Position numbers and translations under genes: made by a program
Origin: Gammaproteobacteria bacterium
GTDB taxonomy: Bacteria; Pseudomonadota; Gammaproteobacteria; Granulosicoccales; Granulosicoccaceae
Reading direction: 5' to 3'
Assembly (NCBI GenBank): GCA_019634245.1
Contig: JAHQVR010000048.1
Location: 1-7,645, forward strand
Length of the DNA: 7,645 nt
Shown here: piece after piece, positions 1 to 5,940 of the stretch
How positions within the stretch are numbered: the first letter of the stretch is position 1
How the letters are laid out: the number at the start of each line of letters is the position of its first letter
The notes under the pieces: model-generated
The model's input: only the letters and a program-made list of their open reading frames with translations
Database searches by the model: none
Told to the model about the DNA's origin: nothing

Positions 1-105
<105 letters not shown>

Positions 106-117
106 CCTTGACTAAGT

Positions 118-141
118 GGGCCGCTCAGCATTGAGCGGCCC
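118..141 (+). terminator. Hairpin after katG, probable transcription terminator
   Basis: GGGCCGCTCA (118-127) pairs perfectly with TGAGCGGCCC (132-141) across a 4-nt loop, 12 bases after the katG stop. The stem is very stable, but only a weak T-containing stretch follows (ATCGTTATGG), so this is not a textbook intrinsic terminator. It lies between two convergent genes and is symmetric, so it may also stop transcripts arriving from the minus-strand CoA-transferase. A second, smaller hairpin (GCCGG 157-161 with CCGGC 166-170) follows. The rest of 106-238 shows no gene. Confidence 0.6.
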
Positions 142-238
142 ATCGTTATGGACACTGCCGGTCTGCCGGCCGATTGACTGTTCATTCTCTTTTGAACTGC
201 CACTAGGCCAATTCACCTCTAAATCTGTTTGTTAGTCT

Positions 239-1399
239 TCAGATCGATTCTAGCCACTTTAGTATTTCTTCATTGTGCTCACCTTTTGTGGGAATCTTTG
301 ATGATGGTGCGTAGCACGATACGCCTCCAATTCTGAATGGCAATGTGGGTACATCCACCCCATCTTCAGTTGTTTGAACATACCCTCGATCTTTTACCTG
401 AGCTGATTCCAATGCTTCGGGTAAGCTGCGCAAACGCGCGCAGGGTACTCCGGCGCTCTGAAGAATAGGCTCCCACTGCTTGGCGGTTTTCTTCGCCAGC
501 TCTGCCTCGATTTCAGCTGAGAGTTCTGACGCATGCTGCTTGCGGGCATCACGCTGAGAAAAACGGCTGTCCTTAATCCATTCTTCACGGCCCAACGCGG
601 TCGCAAGATTAACGAAATGGGATTCCTCATTAACACCTAGTGACAGGATGCCGTCTTTGCACGGAAAACTACCCGCACCCGGTGAGCGACTATTGGCTAG
701 GTTACCTCGGCGTTTGGGCGCATTACCCGTGTGGAGGTAGTCGGTGACCGAGGAGCTCATCAGGCTTAAACCGGTTTCCAGCATAGAGACGTCAATAAAA
801 GCGCCTTTGCCATTGACAGACCGCTCGTAAAGGGCTGCGGCTACAGCGAAGCTCGCCGCCATCGCTGTAGCGTAATCCAACACCGGTGCACCCGTTCGTA
901 GTGGTCCAGTATCGGTTGTTCCGGTTGCGTCCATCAAACCGCAAGCTGCCTGAATGTTGACATCGTAGGCTGCGGTGTTTTCCTGTGGACCTCCGCGGCC
1001 ATAGCCCGTCAACGCACAATGAATCAGGTGAGGGTGTCGTGCAGCCAGACTTGCTTCATCTAAGTGCAAGCTCCGCATAGTGTTTGGTACATGGTTTTCT
1101 ACCAATACGTCGGCCTGCGTCAATAATTGATGGAAGTGTGCCAAATCGCCCTTGCGTTCAAGATCCAAAGCCAGTGAGCGTTTGCCAGCACCCTGGGTGA
1201 GATAAGACGTACTCATACCGACTCTAGCGAAGTCGGCATCAGTTCCACCGCGATGTCTGATTGCATCGCCTTTATCCGCCGACTCTACTTTGATGACATC
1301 GGCCCCAAGTAAGCCGAGATAGTAGGAGCAGGCTGGGCCCGCCAGCACATGCGTGAAATCGACGACCAGCAGATTTGAGAAAGGATGAGTGCTAGACAT
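239..1399 (-). CDS. Class III CoA-transferase (CaiB/BaiF/formyl-CoA transferase family)
   Basis: This 386-residue cytoplasmic enzyme should move CoA from a donor acyl-CoA to a free carboxylic acid through an aspartyl-CoA thioester. The N-terminus has the family signature DFTHVLAGPAC (14-24) followed by LGADVIKVE (31-39). VENHVPNTM (100-108) matches the family's VENFxPGxM element. GAPVLD (170-175) aligns with the formyl-CoA transferase segment that ends in catalytic Asp169, so D175 is the predicted nucleophile. A glycine-containing loop (SPGAGSF, 239-245) sits where the family's active-site glycine loop is expected. The length is typical. I chose ATG 1397-1399 because homology starts there and an AGAGAG motif lies 7 nt upstream. 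The open frame runs on to 1630, but that adds 77 unlike residues across the promoter region and into tctC. The gene is transcribed away from tctC, which suggests it activates the imported acid. The substrate and donor are unknown. Confidence 0.9.
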   Translation of the reverse strand: MSSTHPFSNLLVVDFTHVLAGPACSYYLGLLGADVIKVESADKGDAIRHRGGTDADFARVGMSTSYLTQGAGKRSLALDLERKGDLAHFHQLLTQADVLVENHVPNTMRSLHLDEASLAARHPHLIHCALTGYGRGGPQENTAAYDVNIQAACGLMDATGTTDTGPLRTGAPVLDYATAMAASFAVAAALYERSVNGKGAFIDVSMLETGLSLMSSSVTDYLHTGNAPKRRGNLANSRSPGAGSFPCKDGILSLGVNEESHFVNLATALGREEWIKDSRFSQRDARKQHASELSAEIEAELAKKTAKQWEPILQSAGVPCARLRSLPEALESAQVKDRGYVQTTEDGVDVPTLPFRIGGVSCYAPSSKIPTKGEHNEEILKWLESI

Positions 1400-1406
1400 G
1401 TGAATT

Positions 1407-1412
1407 CTCTCT
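1407..1412 (-). promoter_or_regulatory. Ribosome binding site deciding the CoA-transferase start
   Basis: On the minus strand AGAGAG lies 7 nt before the ATG at 1399-1397. It is a modest Shine-Dalgarno match, but its position agrees with the start of family homology. It supports this start over any further upstream in the same open frame. Confidence 0.55.
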
Positions 1413-1467
1413 TTATATTCAAAAATAGCGAAGTGGGTCCTGATCACTCCACAATATTTGAGCAGGG

Positions 1468-1502
1468 CCTGAATTTTCGCTGGGCGAACACAGGCATTCA
1501 GG
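1468..1502. promoter_or_regulatory. Nested inverted repeat, candidate operator
   Basis: The outer arms CCTGAAT (1468-1474) and ATTCAGG (1496-1502) are perfect complements. Inside them TTCGC (1476-1480) and GCGAA (1484-1488) form a second inverted repeat around TGG. The inner 13-mer starts with T and ends with A 12 positions later, which fits the T-N11-A core bound by LysR-type regulators. It lies in the middle of the divergent spacer, where a shared operator would be expected. The T-N11-A pattern is common by chance, so assignment to a LysR regulator is speculative. Confidence 0.4.
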
Positions 1503-1571
1503 TTTACAATCTCCGGTCTAGCTCCCGCACATCCTATACCTGGGTGCTGGATTACCATACTGGAGGAAATA

Positions 1572-2546
1572 ATGAGTTTTGCAAAAAAAGTTGCCACCGG
1601 AGTCGCTGCAACCGCGATGATGGTGAGCACTGCCGCATTGGCAGACTACCCTGAAAAACCCGTCAAAATCATGGTTGGCTTTTCAGCGGGTGGTGGTACA
1701 GATACCACTGCACGTGGGTTTGCATCCTACATGCACGAAGCGCCCACAATGAATGGCCTTCCGGCGTTCATCGTAAATCTACCGGGTGCATCCGGTCAAA
1801 AAGCAGCGAAAGCGGTTCTTGATGAAGATGCTGACGGCTACACACTGTACATGATTAACATTGGTACTTTCATCGCTGGTGAACTTGCTAAGGGTGACGA
1901 CCGTCCATACCACATTCCCGAAGACTTCGTGAATCTTGGTTGTGCGTCTCAGCTGGTTACCTCTTTACAAGTACACTCATCTAACCCAGCAACAACCATG
2001 GAAGAGTTTATTGCTAACGCTAAGGCCTCTGGCAAAGAGATTACTTGGGGTACGTCCGGTGCAGCTACTATGCACGCAACTATCGGTCATATTTTCTTTG
2101 ACACCCACGGTATTCCACACAAGAAAGTTCCTTTCAAGGGTGGTTCGAAAGCTCGTGCTGCGTTGGTCTCTCAATCGGTAGAGGCTGTCCTTGGTGGTGT
2201 GAACACGGTTGTCGGTTTTGAAGCAGATATTCGTGCATTAGCCTCTGCGGGTGCTGAGCGTGATCCTATGGCTCCAGATCTCGCAACGTTTTCAGAGCAA
2301 GGCACAGAAGGCATCGACTTCACTGGTTTGATGTGTTTGTTTGCCAAAGCTGGCATACCGGACGAAGTGAAAGAAGATGTCGGTGCTGCTATTGCTCACA
2401 TTGCAGAAATTGAAGGCTACAAGAAATACATGTCTGGTAACGATCTGGCCTCTTTTTACACCGATTCTGCTTCAGCTACTGCTGCTCAGGACACTATGTT
2501 CAATGTTATGGGCCCGGTAGTAAAAGAGATCATCGCAAACCAGTAA
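1572..2546 (+). CDS. tctC: TctC/Bug-family periplasmic solute-binding protein of a TTT transporter
   Basis: This 324-residue secreted receptor captures a small organic acid and delivers it to the TctA/TctB membrane pair. Residues 1-24 form a Sec signal peptide: lysines 5-6, a hydrophobic core, and an AALA cleavage site before D25. The mature protein opens with YPEKPVKIMV and the family ligand loop FSAGGGTDTTAR (37-48). It also has LPGASG (70-75), DADGYTL (86-92) and the domain-closing motif VPFKGGSKARAAL (186-198), all typical of Bug proteins. The length is normal. A strong GGAGG (1562-1566) lies 5 nt before the ATG. The gene starts the operon and is separated from tctB by a terminator-like hairpin, which would favour more receptor than membrane protein. 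Bug receptors bind many mono-, di- and tricarboxylates, amides and aromatic acids, so the symbol names the family, not citrate specificity. Confidence 0.93.
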   Translation: MSFAKKVATGVAATAMMVSTAALADYPEKPVKIMVGFSAGGGTDTTARGFASYMHEAPTMNGLPAFIVNLPGASGQKAAKAVLDEDADGYTLYMINIGTFIAGELAKGDDRPYHIPEDFVNLGCASQLVTSLQVHSSNPATTMEEFIANAKASGKEITWGTSGAATMHATIGHIFFDTHGIPHKKVPFKGGSKARAALVSQSVEAVLGGVNTVVGFEADIRALASAGAERDPMAPDLATFSEQGTEGIDFTGLMCLFAKAGIPDEVKEDVGAAIAHIAEIEGYKKYMSGNDLASFYTDSASATAAQDTMFNVMGPVVKEIIANQ

Positions 2547-2567
2547 CTTTGTTTGCGAGTTGTACCT

Positions 2568-2602
2568 AAGGCAAGCCATTTTTCGGGCTTGCCTTTCTTT
2601 TT
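2568..2602 (+). terminator. Intrinsic terminator or attenuator between tctC and tctB
   Basis: AAGGCAAGCC (2568-2577) pairs perfectly with GGCTTGCCTT (2586-2595) over an 8-nt loop, and the stem runs into the T-rich tail TTTCTTTTT (2594-2602). This is a textbook intrinsic terminator, 22 bases after the tctC stop. No new promoter is obvious before tctB, so partial readthrough is the simplest model: a high level of binding-protein transcript and less of the membrane subunits. Confidence 0.85.
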
Positions 2603-2606
2603 GAAT

Positions 2607-2632
2607 CCGGTGTCAGAGGCCTCTGACACCGG
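2607..2632. repeat. 26-bp perfect palindrome upstream of tctB
   Basis: CCGGTGTCAGAGG (2607-2619) is followed immediately by its exact reverse complement (2620-2632), giving 13-bp arms with no spacer. It begins five bases after the terminator's T tract and ends 31 bases before the tctB ATG. As RNA it could fold into an 11-bp stem with a GGCC loop. It could equally be a protein-binding DNA palindrome or a member of a dispersed repeat family. Its perfection is unlikely by chance, but its function cannot be read from this window. Confidence 0.85.
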
Positions 2633-2663
2633 TGCCGACTCGATTTTTCCGTTGAAGGGGCGC

Positions 2664-3173
2664 ATGAGCAGCCAGGAATACAAAGTAAAGCTGGAATACG
2701 GTGTCGGTGCTGTCGTCCTTTTAGTGGGTGTTTTTTTTATTTTTCAAGCATTCACTATAGAAACCTCCCGAGAATCAGTTGGGCCTAGAACATTGCCGAT
2801 GATCTTGGCAGTGTCGCTGGTGATTGGTGGCTTATATCTGATGTTGAGGGCCTTTGTAGGAAATACCGGGGAAATTAAAGAAGGCTATGGGTTCCTTGAA
2901 AGTGACGTCAAGCGAATCCTCATGGTGGTTGCTTGCGGTGTGTTGTTTGTTGTTGTGTTCTGGGGGTTTGGCTATTTCCTGGCGGTAGTCGTCACACTTC
3001 TGGCCATGCTATTAACCTTTGGTGTTCGCAATTGGTTAGCCATGATTCTTGGGGCACTCATCCTCGCTGTCGTTTTTCAGTGGGTGTTTATGGGGGTGAT
3101 GTTACTCAACGATCCTAAGGGCGCTATCGTCGATATGCGCCCATATACGAACTGGATAACAGGAGCTAAATAG
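2664..3173 (+). CDS. tctB: TctB-family small membrane subunit of TTT transporter
   Basis: This 169-residue inner-membrane protein is the small permease subunit of the tripartite tricarboxylate transporter. It pairs with TctA. A short polar N-terminus (MSSQEYKVKLEY) leads into hydrophobic segments at about 11-31, 43-63, 84-118 (probably two helices) and 124-147. Between the first two is SVGPRTLP (38-45), matching the GPxxxP element typical of TctB proteins. The length fits the family. I chose ATG 2664 because AAGGGG (2655-2660) lies just upstream and the protein then starts like its relatives. The frame stays open to 2553, but that part would be encoded by the terminator and palindrome. The stop is TAG 3171-3173, and tctA starts at the very next base in the same frame. 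A run of eight T (2731-2738) inside the gene encodes part of helix 1. Confidence 0.88.
   Translation: MSSQEYKVKLEYGVGAVVLLVGVFFIFQAFTIETSRESVGPRTLPMILAVSLVIGGLYLMLRAFVGNTGEIKEGYGFLESDVKRILMVVACGVLFVVVFWGFGYFLAVVVTLLAMLLTFGVRNWLAMILGALILAVVFQWVFMGVMLLNDPKGAIVDMRPYTNWITGAK
3161..3165 (+). promoter_or_regulatory. Ribosome binding site deciding the TTG start of tctA
   Basis: AGGAG lies 8 nt upstream of TTG 3174, inside the last codons of tctB. No ATG occurs in the tctA frame before the first membrane helix; the first is around residue 65. The site therefore supports an unusual TTG start immediately after the tctB stop codon. Ribosomes finishing tctB could restart here directly. Confidence 0.7.
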
Positions 3174-4808
3174 TTGCAGAACCAATGTGCCGGCGTTGAA
3201 GAGTTTTTTGAATCGCTGGGGTTTCTGTCGATTTTTTTCGATATCTCCTGCGGCTTTGTCATCCTTTTTAATGATCCTTATGCCATTTTATTTGTGGTTT
3301 TGGCCGCTTTTGTTGGAATCGTTTTTGGTGCCCTGCCTGGCCTGACTGCAGCCGCGGCGATCGCCATGATGCTGCCCATATTAATCGCCTACAACGATGA
3401 GATTGGTGGTTTGGCCGGTTTGGCATTTTTATATGTCATCGGTAAGTCGGGCCGTTATGGTGGATCTATTGCGGCGATTCTATTTAATACCCCGGGCACG
3501 GCTGCGTCTGCGGCCACCATGCAAGACGGTTATCCGATGACCCAAAAAGGTCAGGCGGGTAAGGCGCTTAAAACAGCGACGGTCTCGTCTGCCTACGGTG
3601 ACTACTTTGGAGAAATCGTGTTGATCTTTGGGGCAGTGTCTATTGCTGCGTTCACGCGACAGTTCGGTCCACCTGAGAATTTTGCCATCTACTTGATGGC
3701 GTTTGTCGTTATTGGCTCTGTGGTTAGCGACAGCATTATCAAAGGGATCATCTCCACGCTTTTCGGGGCTGTGGTGGGTTTGATTGGCGAGGACATCATC
3801 ACAGGTCAATTTAAAATGACGATGGGCATTGATGAACTAGAGTCCGGTATGGCACTGGTGCCATTGCTCATCGGTGTGTTTGTTATATCTGAAGTCATCA
3901 TTCAGGCAGAAAAGGCCGCCAAGGTTAAAATGATTGATCTGGCGCCCAAAGGTGCAGTAGACCCCTCAGCACATTATTTCACTTGGGCCGAATTTAAACG
4001 CTGTGTACCGTTGATGTTCCGTTCATCAATCTACGGCTCATTAATTGGGATGATGCCAGGGCTCGGATCCTCAGTAGCTTGTTTTGTGGCATACGGCGAA
4101 GAAAAAAGAAAAGCCAAAAACAAAGACGAGTGGGGAACGGGGGTGGTTGAAGGTATTGCTGCTCCAGAATCAGCTAATAATGCAGTGTCTGGTCCTTCGA
4201 TGATTCCGCTACTAACCTTAGGAATTCCAGGTTCGACGATTGCGGCCGTGCTGATCGGTATGTTCTTGGTGAATGGATTGCAGCCAGGTCCGTCGATTTT
4301 TGCGAGTGAACCACCTTTGTTTATGGGTGGTCAACTAATCAGCCCGAGAGAGTTCATATTCGGCATTTTTGCCGCAGGTTTAATTGGTATCGCCTGCTAT
4401 GCCATCATTGGTTACTTCGCTGCGCCCTTTATCGGACGCATGATCGCCATCCTGCCAACGCAGTATCTATACCCTTTCATTTTCATGACTGCGCTTGCGG
4501 CAAGTTACTCTTCTCGTGCATCCATCTGGGATGTTGGTTTTGCCATCCTCTTTGGCGTTATTGGCTACGCCATGCGGCGTACCAATTTTTCGGCGGCGGC
4601 ATTTATCATTGCCTTTGTTCTGACGTCCAGTATGGAAGAGGCCTTCCGTCAGTCGATGATAATCTCAAATAAGGGCTTCTTGGTGTTCACCAGTTTTGAA
4701 TATCAAGGAAAATTCTCCTATGCACCCATCTTCCTGCTGATCGGTGCTGCTGTGGTGTTGTTCCGTGCTTGGTCGACCTATCGAGCGGGTAAGGCAGGGG
4801 ACAGTTAG
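3174..4808 (+). CDS. tctA: TctA-family large membrane subunit of TTT transporter
   Basis: This 544-residue, many-helix inner-membrane protein is the substrate-translocating subunit, working with TctB and the periplasmic receptor. Two matching halves can be seen. The first has FGALPGLTAA (51-60), YGGSIAAILFNTPG (95-108) and QDGYPMTQKGQAGKAL (117-132). The second has IGMMPGLGSSVA (291-302), APESANNAVSGPSMIPLLTL (330-349) and GIPGST (350-355). The paired PGL and PGS/NTPG motifs are hallmarks of the family. The length is slightly above the usual 500 or so because of about a dozen extra N-terminal residues. The start is TTG, with AGGAG 8 nt upstream. It abuts the tctB stop TAG and shares tctB's reading frame, so the two proteins are separated by one amber codon. 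The polar C-terminal tail ends 8 bases before the AbrB-family gene. Substrate is unknown. Confidence 0.93.
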   Translation: MQNQCAGVEEFFESLGFLSIFFDISCGFVILFNDPYAILFVVLAAFVGIVFGALPGLTAAAAIAMMLPILIAYNDEIGGLAGLAFLYVIGKSGRYGGSIAAILFNTPGTAASAATMQDGYPMTQKGQAGKALKTATVSSAYGDYFGEIVLIFGAVSIAAFTRQFGPPENFAIYLMAFVVIGSVVSDSIIKGIISTLFGAVVGLIGEDIITGQFKMTMGIDELESGMALVPLLIGVFVISEVIIQAEKAAKVKMIDLAPKGAVDPSAHYFTWAEFKRCVPLMFRSSIYGSLIGMMPGLGSSVACFVAYGEEKRKAKNKDEWGTGVVEGIAAPESANNAVSGPSMIPLLTLGIPGSTIAAVLIGMFLVNGLQPGPSIFASEPPLFMGGQLISPREFIFGIFAAGLIGIACYAIIGYFAAPFIGRMIAILPTQYLYPFIFMTALAASYSSRASIWDVGFAILFGVIGYAMRRTNFSAAAFIIAFVLTSSMEEAFRQSMIISNKGFLVFTSFEYQGKFSYAPIFLLIGAAVVLFRAWSTYRAGKAGDS

Positions 4809-4816
4809 CACCTTTC

Positions 4817-5881
4817 GTGGCTGCCCTTGACATTCGCTTTTTAGCCATCTTTGCTTGCGGGTTAATTGGTGGCGGCATTGCGTTTGTTCTCGGCATTCCC
4901 ATGCCGTTTATGCTCGGTGGCATTATGGGGGCTGCCTGCTTTGTACTTTGGTACGAACGTGAAGGAAAACGACTGCCCAAACTATCACGCTGGGTGCGAC
5001 TGATTTTTATGTCGATCATCGGTTCGATGATTGGCTCCCGGTTTTCACCAGAACTATTAACGCTGCTGCCACAGTTCTGGATATCCGGCCTGACCTTAAT
5101 TCCTTTTATCTTTTTGGCTCATGGTGGCAACTACGCCATCATGCGTGGTCTGGGCCGCTATAAAAAAAAGGATGCTTATTTTGCCGCCTTGCCTGGAGGG
5201 ATCATCGATTCTGCTGCATTGGCTGAACAAGCTGGAGCCGATTTACGAATCGTCACGACTCAACACTTCATTCGTATAATTTTTGTGGTGTCGTCGGTGC
5301 CGTTGCTGTTTCTGTTTATTGGCGGCAGTGTGGTGGGTTCGGCCAGTGGTGAAAGCATGGCTTCTGCAGATTACGATTTTCTCGATATTGCATTGGTGGT
5401 TTCGATTGCCTTTATAGGTTTAATAGTCGGACGAATCGCCAAGCTACCGGTGTCTCACATGCTAGGACCTCTGCTGCTGGCACTAGCGTTGTCGGTGGGC
5501 GGTGTTGTTGAGATTGATTTACCACCATGGCTTTCGCATGCGGCGCAGTACATGGTGGGGACAGCGCTTGGCGCTCAATTCTCGGGCGTATCACGTCGAT
5601 TGTTGGTTCGAGGGCTTGGATTGGGTGTGCTGTCGGGCTGCTATATGTTGTTGTTGGCGGGTATGCTGGCAGCCATTTTAGTGCAATTTGTGCCTGCTGA
5701 TTTCGGAGCCATGTTTATTAGCTTTGCAGCCGGAGGCTTGGCTGAAATGAGCTTGATAGCGCTTTCGCTGAACTTCAATCCAGTTGTGGTTGCGCTGCAC
5801 CATCTCGTCCGAATTCTATTGACTGTGTCCCTTGGCAGCTTCATGTCGCGCCATGTATTTAAACTCATGCCGACTCGGTGA
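4817..5881 (+). CDS. AbrB-family (COG3180, AbrB duplication) membrane protein
   Basis: This 354-residue polytopic membrane protein belongs to the family named AbrB, sometimes mislabelled ammonia monooxygenase. It is unrelated to the Bacillus DNA-binding AbrB. Two homologous halves are visible. GIPMPFMLGGIMGAA (26-40) resembles KLPVSHMLGPLLLAL (199-213), and PGGIIDSAALAEQAG (126-140) resembles AGGLAEMSLIALSLN (305-319), each followed by an HFIRI/HLVRI-like element. This internal duplication defines the family. A transport role is presumed but not established. The start is GTG 4817; the first helix begins within ten residues, so a later start would cut it. No good Shine-Dalgarno sequence is present (AGGGG at 4796-4800 is 16 nt away), so translation probably depends on coupling to tctA, which ends 8 bases upstream. 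As last gene of the TTT operon it may be an accessory or alternative permease. Confidence 0.85.
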   Translation: MAALDIRFLAIFACGLIGGGIAFVLGIPMPFMLGGIMGAACFVLWYEREGKRLPKLSRWVRLIFMSIIGSMIGSRFSPELLTLLPQFWISGLTLIPFIFLAHGGNYAIMRGLGRYKKKDAYFAALPGGIIDSAALAEQAGADLRIVTTQHFIRIIFVVSSVPLLFLFIGGSVVGSASGESMASADYDFLDIALVVSIAFIGLIVGRIAKLPVSHMLGPLLLALALSVGGVVEIDLPPWLSHAAQYMVGTALGAQFSGVSRRLLVRGLGLGVLSGCYMLLLAGMLAAILVQFVPADFGAMFISFAAGGLAEMSLIALSLNFNPVVVALHHLVRILLTVSLGSFMSRHVFKLMPTR

Positions 5882-5903
5882 TCCATTGACAGGGGTGCCT
5901 CCT

Positions 5904-5940
5904 ACTTCATCCCATATGAGGAATATCATCAGGATGAAGT
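5904..5940. repeat. Inverted repeat over the 3' end of the MBL-fold gene
   Basis: ACTTCATCC (5904-5912) and GGATGAAGT (5932-5940) are perfect 9-bp complements separated by 19 bases. The left arm contains the minus-strand TGA stop of the hydrolase gene, and the structure lies 22 bases after the AbrB-family stop. No T tract follows on either strand, so it is not a standard terminator. It is the only candidate for separating these two convergent genes, whose stops are 25 bases apart. Confidence 0.5.

Larger units (their letters stand above)
1400..1571. promoter_or_regulatory. Divergent control region between CoA-transferase gene and tctC
   Basis: These 172 bases separate two divergent start codons and must hold the promoters of both. 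I see no convincing -35/-10 pair on either strand. TTTACA at 1503-1508 and TATACC at 1535-1540 resemble promoter elements, but their spacing is wrong for a pair. The clearest structure is a nested inverted repeat at 1468-1502, listed separately. No regulator gene is in the window. Shared regulation of the two genes is an inference from the layout. Confidence 0.6.

Noticed and set aside
1400..1630. A longer N-terminus (77 residues) for the CoA-transferase
   Set aside because: It would run through the whole divergent control region and into the tctC signal-peptide codons. The extra residues do not look like the family, while ATG 1399 has a ribosome binding site and family homology begins right after it.
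2553..2663. A longer N-terminus (37 residues) for TctB
   Set aside because: The added part is encoded by the terminator hairpin and the palindrome, and it has no family resemblance. ATG 2664 with AAGGGG just upstream gives a normal TctB.
2731..2738. Run of eight T in tctB as a possible frameshift or phase-variation site
   Set aside because: The gene is intact in one frame with normal length, and the T-rich codons encode phenylalanines of a membrane helix. A single short run gives no real evidence of slippage.
3480..3809. 109-codon open frame on the minus strand inside tctA
   Set aside because: It is entirely opposite strongly conserved TctA sequence and has a basic, low-information composition. 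I take it as a coding shadow.
4687..5019. 110-codon open frame on the minus strand across the tctA/AbrB junction
   Set aside because: It lies opposite two well-supported membrane protein genes, its residues are unlike a real protein (rich in R, P, S and K with no domain), and no ribosome binding site was seen. It is a shadow of the genes opposite, as are the other antisense frames of 60-110 codons in the window.
4817..5881. AbrB-type transition-state DNA-binding regulator or ammonia monooxygenase subunit
   Set aside because: Both labels are attached to this family in databases by name only. The sequence is a many-helix membrane protein with two repeated halves, with no swapped-hairpin DNA-binding domain and no monooxygenase metal motif.
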